Origin: Panonychus citri
Taxonomy: Eukaryota; Arthropoda; Arachnida; Trombidiformes; Tetranychidae
Direction: 5' to 3'
Assembly (NCBI RefSeq): GCF_014898815.1
Contig: NW_026515473.1
Coordinates: 372,001 to 436,000 of the forward strand
Length of the DNA stretch: 64,000 nucleotides
Positions 58,547 through 64,000 of the stretch are shown in pieces. Made by a program: the position numbers and the translations under genes. The notes below the pieces were generated by a model. The model worked only from the letters and a program-made list of their open reading frames with translations. It had not been told where the DNA came from and did no database searches. Position 1 is the stretch's first letter, and the number at the start of each line of letters is the position of its first letter.

Positions 58547-61000
58547 TCAATGATGAGCTTGTCTATGATGATCACCTTGCCTATCCCAGTCCCATCTTTG
58601 ATCATTTGGTGGACCACCGCCTCTCATATCTCGTCTCCATCTGACATCATTTTGTGGATAATTTGGTCTCCAATGATATTCATCAGGAGGAGGAGGTGGA
58701 CGTCTCCAGGGTGGCTCACAGCCAGGACCTCGAGGTTCGTAGTTGTGCCTCCTAAAATCTTCATCACGTCCACGATTATAATCATCTTCTCTCCAACGCA
58801 TATCACGTCTATGATAATCTGGCCCGGGCATATCGTTGTACATGTTACCTCCACTGCCCATTGGTGGGGGTGAATGAGATGGCGGGTGTTGATTTCTATG
58901 AGAAAACTTGTCTTTAGGATGATGGGGAGGCATCGAGTGAGGAGGAGGCATTTGATGATAACGTTCATTATGCATATTGTAATGATAATCATTACCTCCT
59001 CGAGGCATATCATCACGTCTCATGTGAGGAGGCATTGATGGTGGACCTCCAGGGGGCATATTGGGTCCACTTGGTCCTGGACCGTGCATTGGACCATGAA
59101 CAGGTGGACCACCATAGCCCATAGGTCCATCCATGGGATGATCCATTGGATGTAAAGGTGGACCAGGAGGATATTGATGAGGTGGTCCCATTGGTGGAGG
59201 TCCATGGATGTATGGAGGTCCATTTGGAGGTTGGTTTGGTGGTAAATGATTAGGTTGTTGAGATGAATTTGAGTTCATGTGATGAGGATGATGATGATCA
59301 GGATTATATTGTCTATCAATTTCATTTGATGGAGCTATCACAGAATGAGATTTCCTATCAGACCATTGATTAGCAAACTCTTTTGGAACAGGTTTAGAGA
59401 ATGGAACTTTTCTTTGATTTTGTTGTTCACCTCCTTCTTCTGATTTATTTTCACTATTTGATTCAACAGGTAAACCGAGACCTGGGATAGATTTGCCAGC
59501 AACCATTTCTTCCGGGAAAATATCTTCCTCATTCTCTCCTCTAGTAATACCCGGTATAGAGGGAAAAGGTTCAACTTCATCATATTCGACTTCTTCTTGT
59601 CCTTTCATTATATTAAGATTATACTTATCACCCATTCTATCACCAGGACGATTTCTTGTCCAAAATTTACTGAAATCGAAAAACAAAGTAAATTGAGATG
59701 AGAAAGAGTAAATTGTTATTGTCAGAAAGAGACAAAGATAAATGTAAACACTTACCAAGTGTGATCATTAGATCCAGAGGCTAAGATGTGACCTAAAGGA
59801 TGCCAACTTAATGACCATACAACAGAATCATGAGCTAATTCCATTCCACCAACTTCTTTTTCAGTTCTAAAAATATGACATAAGAAATTCGTGTTAAAAA
59901 ATAGTCAACAAGATGATACATTTATCGACCTACAACTCGCAGAAAGAGTTTACCACTTACCCTACGAGCCAGAATAAAATGGATCCATCTGATCCACCGC
60001 TAGCGAAAAGAGATTCGTGGACTGGATGCCAAGCTAAGCAACAAGCTTCCTTTTTATGGCCTCTGAAAACTTGCATTTCCGTTGTTACATTTCTAATATC
60101 GAAAATTTTGATCAAATGATCTCGTGAAGCGGTTAGAAGCCAATTTCCATTTTGGTTCCATTTCACGTCCATCACTGTACTTTTATGAGCATGTATGGTC
60201 GCTAAATTGGTTCCACTTCTCGAATCCCATAGTTTAATTGGTTGTTGACTATCTTTGCTGCCTGAAACAATTAGATCATATTCTGGATGCCAATCGACAG
60301 CTTTCACATCAGATCCATGTCCTCGAAGGGTTCGATCTTCAATACAATTGAAAAAGTCCCATATCTTTATGGTTCCATCATCTGAACAAGTTGCAAATTT
60401 ATTTCCCGATGGACTCATTGAAACACCTCTAATTGGATCATCATGAGCGTGAAACATTTTAACATTGTTCATGTTACTCTGCCAATATTTGACATTACCA
60501 GATTGATCAGCAGTTACCATCCACATATCATTTGAAGACCAAACCATTGCTCGAACAGCGGAATCATGAGCTTGTAAAATTGTCTCAAAATTAAATGTTA
60601 ACCCATTCCAAAGGGTAAATTCACCACTTGAGGCACCAGTTACTAAACGTCGACCTTCAGGTGTCCAAAGAACACAAAATATTGGACATCTCATTTTATT
60701 AGTTGATGTACGAACAAATTTAGTTGTAACACAATTAACCGGATTATCAACAAAAGACATCGGAGGTAATAATTGAGGATAATAACCATAATCAGGTTGA
60801 ATGGCTCTCCTATCATAATGATTTTTAGTCCAGATTTTTGTTTCAAGCATATTTACAATCGAGGTATTATAATCAACTGTTTTTCTGGCAATAGCTTTTC
60901 TCAATCGTTTACCATCAAATTCAGTTGCCTGATAAATGGGTGGTCGAGGTTGAAACGGCGGATGACCACCTTTACCCTCTTTTGGGGTCCAATTGGACAT
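58547..61000 (-). CDS. WDR33: WDR33, intron-bearing parental gene
   Basis: Exons 61000-59961, 59866-59756 and 59669-58547 give 757 residues. The N-terminus (MSNWTPKEGKGGHPPFQPRP) leads into YQATEFDGKRLRKA and a WD40 propeller at about 100-395. A long tail rich in Pro, Gly, His, Met and Arg follows (GPMHGPGPSGPNMPPGGPP, later RW/RD-rich). Both introns (94 and 86 bp) have good GT/AG sites and split codons in phase 2. Role (known): WDR33 with CPSF30 reads AAUAAA in the CPSF polyadenylation module. It is the only copy in the window with introns and the full tail, hence the probable source of copies A, B and C. It is head to head with PARP1 across about 1 kb. Confidence 0.95.
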
Positions 61001-62025
61001 TTTGAACAGTCCAAATGATAAAACAAAAGTCCAAGAAGAACACGGAACAAGATAAATGGTAAGATTACATCAAGAAAAATTCAAAACAAAAGCGAATAGA
61101 TGAAGAAGAAAACCAAAAATGAAAGAAAAAGAGAATCACAAATAAAAGAAAATGAAATAGAAAATGTATCCAAGCAACTAAAGAACAACCAATCAGGAGA
61201 AAAAAGCAAAGGAAAAGAATCAAAGTTAATCACAATTATCTCTTTAAATTGTTACACCAATTAACCAGAATTGATTACGTTAAATTGTTTAATCATTTAA
61301 CTCAAAGTAAAACTAAAGTAACAATTAATTAAAGAGGAAGAATTAAAAACAATTGAATTGAAAATCACAGAAAAATGAACAATCCAAATGGCGGTTCAAT
61401 CATAACAAACTAACCAAAGCTCCACCTATGGTATTGAATGGAAGCAAATTGAATGCGAAAAATTAATTAATCAGCATTTTCTTAATTGATTACATTAATT
61501 ACATTACAATTCTCTTTCAATTAAATTCAACTCTTGACTTGAACTAATACTCAGGTGAGAAAATTTGTCTAGTGTTAACTTTTTTCTATTCTTTCTTTGT
61601 AAACGAACTGAGTAACTAACAATTTCCAATACAATGGATCCATTGGTTCACTTGATCAGTTTTGTTTGTTTTTAATTTTCTCTGACAATTTACTCTTGAT
61701 TATCAATTAAGTGATTAGAAATTTTATTTCTATCAATTGATTTTGATTAATAATATTTCTCTTGATTAGCTGTTTAATTGTTTTTTTTCTATTCGTTTTC
61801 CTTCAGATGAATTTTGATTCTTTGAAAAATTGCGCTTCGATTTAAATTTCTTAGGCCCTGCTGACTAAGAATCCATGATGTCTTAAAACTTACCGGTTAC
61901 TTTTTGAATTTTCCTTCATTTGTTTTGGTTCATCTTTTTCTTTCATTTTCTTTTGTGAATTATTTTGTTAATTTAATTGATTTGATTGTTTCATCTGTTA
62001 GTGTTTGGTGTGTGTTTGTGTCAAC
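61001..62025. promoter_or_regulatory. Shared upstream region of WDR33 and PARP1
   Basis: The 1,025 bp between two divergent housekeeping genes hold no other gene. The WDR33-proximal 585 bp are duplicated at 41690-42267. Promoter activity in both directions is inferred from layout only. Confidence 0.6.
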
Positions 62026-64000
62026 ATGGGTGACGAACCAAGTACCAGTTTAAGAGTTGATCAACCCTACAGGTGTGAATATGCTAAAAGTGCTCGAGCT
62101 TCTTGCCGCAGTTGTAAAGGGAAAATCATTAAGGATGAATTACGATTGGCAAGAATGGTTAAAATGCCTGCTTTTGATGGAGTTTCACCACATTGGTATC
62201 ATTTTGATTGTTTTTTTGAGAAAAATCGTCCCAAGTCAACTGGTGACATGGCTCATTTTTCTAATCTACGGTTTGAAGATCAGAAGAAAATCGAAGCCAA
62301 GATTGGCAATGCTTCGGGTGCCACCGCCTGTTTATCTGATTTTGGTGTTGAATATTCGAAATCTGGTAAAGCAGCTTGTGTACTTTGTGAGTCTAAAATT
62401 TCACTCAATGAAGTCCGAATCTCAAAAACTGATGAAGAATCTGATGCTGCCGTGAGACTTGGTCGAGCTTTACCAAGATTTTTCCATGTTGATTGTTTTG
62501 TCTCCGCTCGACAAGAGTTGGGTTTCTTTGATTCTGCTGATAAGTTACCTAATTTTGATGGACTTGAGGCCTCTGATCGACAAATACTCAAGAAAAAGTT
62601 ACCCAAATTAAGTGGAACCAAACGAAAAGTGGCAGCTGAAACTAATGGCACTAAAGGCCAAAGTGAGCCTAAGAAAAGTAAAGTTGACAAAGTGGACAAA
62701 GAACTAGAAAAATCACTTCAAGAACAATCAAATCTGTTGTACAAATACATCGATCAATTGAAAACATTGAAAGCCAATGAGCTCGATGTTCTACTTTTGC
62801 ACAATAATTATGATCCACCAAAAGATAGAGGACGAAAAGCAGAAGTTGTTGCTGACGCAATGGCGTTTGGTGCCTTAAGTAAATGTCCTGAGTGTAAAAC
62901 TGGTCAGCTGTATTTCCGTATTGCTGGTTACATTTGCAGTGGAATGGTTTCTGATTGTGTCAAGTGTGTCTACGAAACTGTTAAACCAGCTCGTAAACCA
63001 TTCAAAGTGCCTACTGAATACAAAGAAATCTACGAATTTTTGGCTAAATACAAGTATAAACCTCGAGTCCGAGTTATGGGTAAAGTTCAAGGGCCAGTCG
63101 ATGCAGTGGACATAGCTAAAGTGGCATCATCATCAAATGGAAATGATAATGAAAGTGAACATAAAATTGATCCATCGAAGCCGTTAAAAGATCATAAGAT
63201 CGTCATATTTGGCAAACTCGGTAAACCATTGAAAGACTACAAGAAAGCAATTACAGATTTGGGTGGTTCAGTTGTTACCAATTTCGATCGAACAGTTTTA
63301 TTCGGTATCACCAATGACAAAGAAATCGATAAAGGATCGGATAAGGTTGAACAATCTGAACAGAATAACGTGATCCTGGTTAACGAGAAAGTGATCGAGG
63401 AAATGAAGAAAGCAAATATTGAAGATATTCCATCGGTTATTGTCAAGCATGGATTAAGTGAATGGGGAGCTCAAGATGTTGCTAAAAGATTCGTTAATCT
63501 GGTCAACAAGAGTAAAGTTAAATCATTTAAATCAGGTAATTGTTGTTTTCCTTTTCCTCCTGTTCCAATTGTACTTTTATATTCCTTGCATGATATACCG
63601 CCAAGTATCATGAGTTAATCCATACATGGTCACTAACATGCTAAGAATAACAATTTGTTTATCTCTTGATATTCTGCAGCCAGAATATTAGATGAAAATC
63701 AGATGCCCATTAATTTGAATAAGAATTTATTTATTTCGCCAAAATATTAATAAGATTTTCTCTTTATTAATTGACTTGATTATTTGGGTTACATTTGATT
63801 GTTTTTAACTTTAGGAAGCGGATCAAAATCTAAATCAGCTGCTTTCCCTGAGCGACAGAAAATGGTGATTAAGGATGGTACAGTAGTCGACCCACAATCG
63901 GAGCTCGAAGAAATCGCAATTGTCTACAAGGAAGGTGATAAAATCTACTCTGAGGTTCTCAATAAGGTTGATTTACAAGCTAACAAAAATTCATATTACA
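62026..64000 (+). CDS. PARP1: Poly(ADP-ribose) polymerase 1, N-terminal part (cut by window edge)
   Basis: Exon 1 is 62026-63535 and exon 2 starts at 63815 and runs off the window; the intron (63536-63814) splits a Gly codon. Domain order: zinc finger 1 (about 8-90; CRSCKGKI with HWYHFDC), zinc finger 2 (about 104-190; CVLCESKI with FFHVDC), the Zn3/PADR1 region with four cysteines from about residue 287 (CPECKTG, CSGMVSDCVKC), a BRCT domain (about 385-470; LKDHKIVIFGKLGK), and the start of the WGR domain in exon 2 (GTVVDPQSELEEIAIVYKEG). The catalytic domain lies outside. Role (known): DNA-break sensing and ADP-ribosylation in the nucleus. MGDEPST at 62026 is preferred over the upstream in-frame ATG at 62005, which adds only a Cys/Val-rich heptapeptide. 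Confidence 0.96.

Noticed and set aside
58532..58873. 113-residue open frame on the plus strand
   Set aside because: It is the antisense of the Pro/His/Arg-rich tail of WDR33.
1..64000. tRNA, rRNA or CRISPR arrays
   Set aside because: A visual scan found no tRNA-like B-box and arm pattern, no rRNA-like stretch and no regularly spaced repeats; a covariance-model search would be needed to exclude tRNAs fully.

Overview
The window looks like nuclear DNA from an arthropod, most plausibly a mite of the spider-mite type. It is AT-rich. Most introns are short (47 to about 120 bp), although one of about 750 bp is proposed and one of about 280 bp lies in PARP1. Genes are close together apart from one large gap. 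Fast-evolving 7TM chemoreceptor (gustatory-receptor-like, GR-like) genes are locally expanded. A 7TM receptor with a somatomedin-B-like extracellular module also fits a chelicerate. The lineage is inferred from gene content and structure, not proven.

Left part (1-19.4 kb): one single-exon NK2-class homeobox gene, a vnd/Nkx2.2 orthologue, stands in long non-coding flanks of 3.5 kb and about 14 kb. The flanks are rich in (GA)n/(TC)n and other simple repeats, which is typical of a developmental regulator with distributed regulatory DNA. Middle part (19.4-39.2 kb): compact housekeeping and germline genes. These are a GASZ/ASZ1-like ankyrin-SAM protein with a mitochondrial tail anchor, an unrecognised coiled-coil protein, a single-exon WDR33 copy, a somatomedin-B/7TM receptor, NAE1 (NEDD8 E1 subunit), PRPF38A (spliceosome) and CPSF2 (mRNA 3' processing).

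Right part (39.2-61 kb): a duplication-rich zone. Six GR-like genes or near-genes, in two structural types, are mixed with broken copies of WDR33 and of the 7TM receptor. The intron-bearing parental WDR33 lies at 58.5-61.0 kb, head to head with PARP1, which runs off the right edge. WDR33 exists as the parent, an intact intronless copy (A, 26.5-28.3 kb), a frameshifted chimeric copy (B, 39.8-41.7 kb), a truncated copy (C, 55.0-55.9 kb) and a relic exon (58.3 kb). Copies A, B and C lack both parental introns exactly, so retroposition came first. Later DNA-level events moved blocks that include neighbouring genes: the convergent pair WDR33-A/7TM receptor recurs inverted at 54.1-55.9 kb. Copy B carries the parent's upstream flank and is bracketed by ~0.3-kb direct repeats of the CPSF2 3' flank. 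A PRPF38A-CPSF2 boundary fragment lies just upstream of copy A.

WDR33 and CPSF2 are both subunits of the same cleavage/polyadenylation complex, and their duplicated pieces lie next to each other. No transposase, reverse transcriptase, tRNA, rRNA or CRISPR array was recognised. Exon boundaries were read by hand from GT/AG sites and reading-frame phase and have no transcript support.
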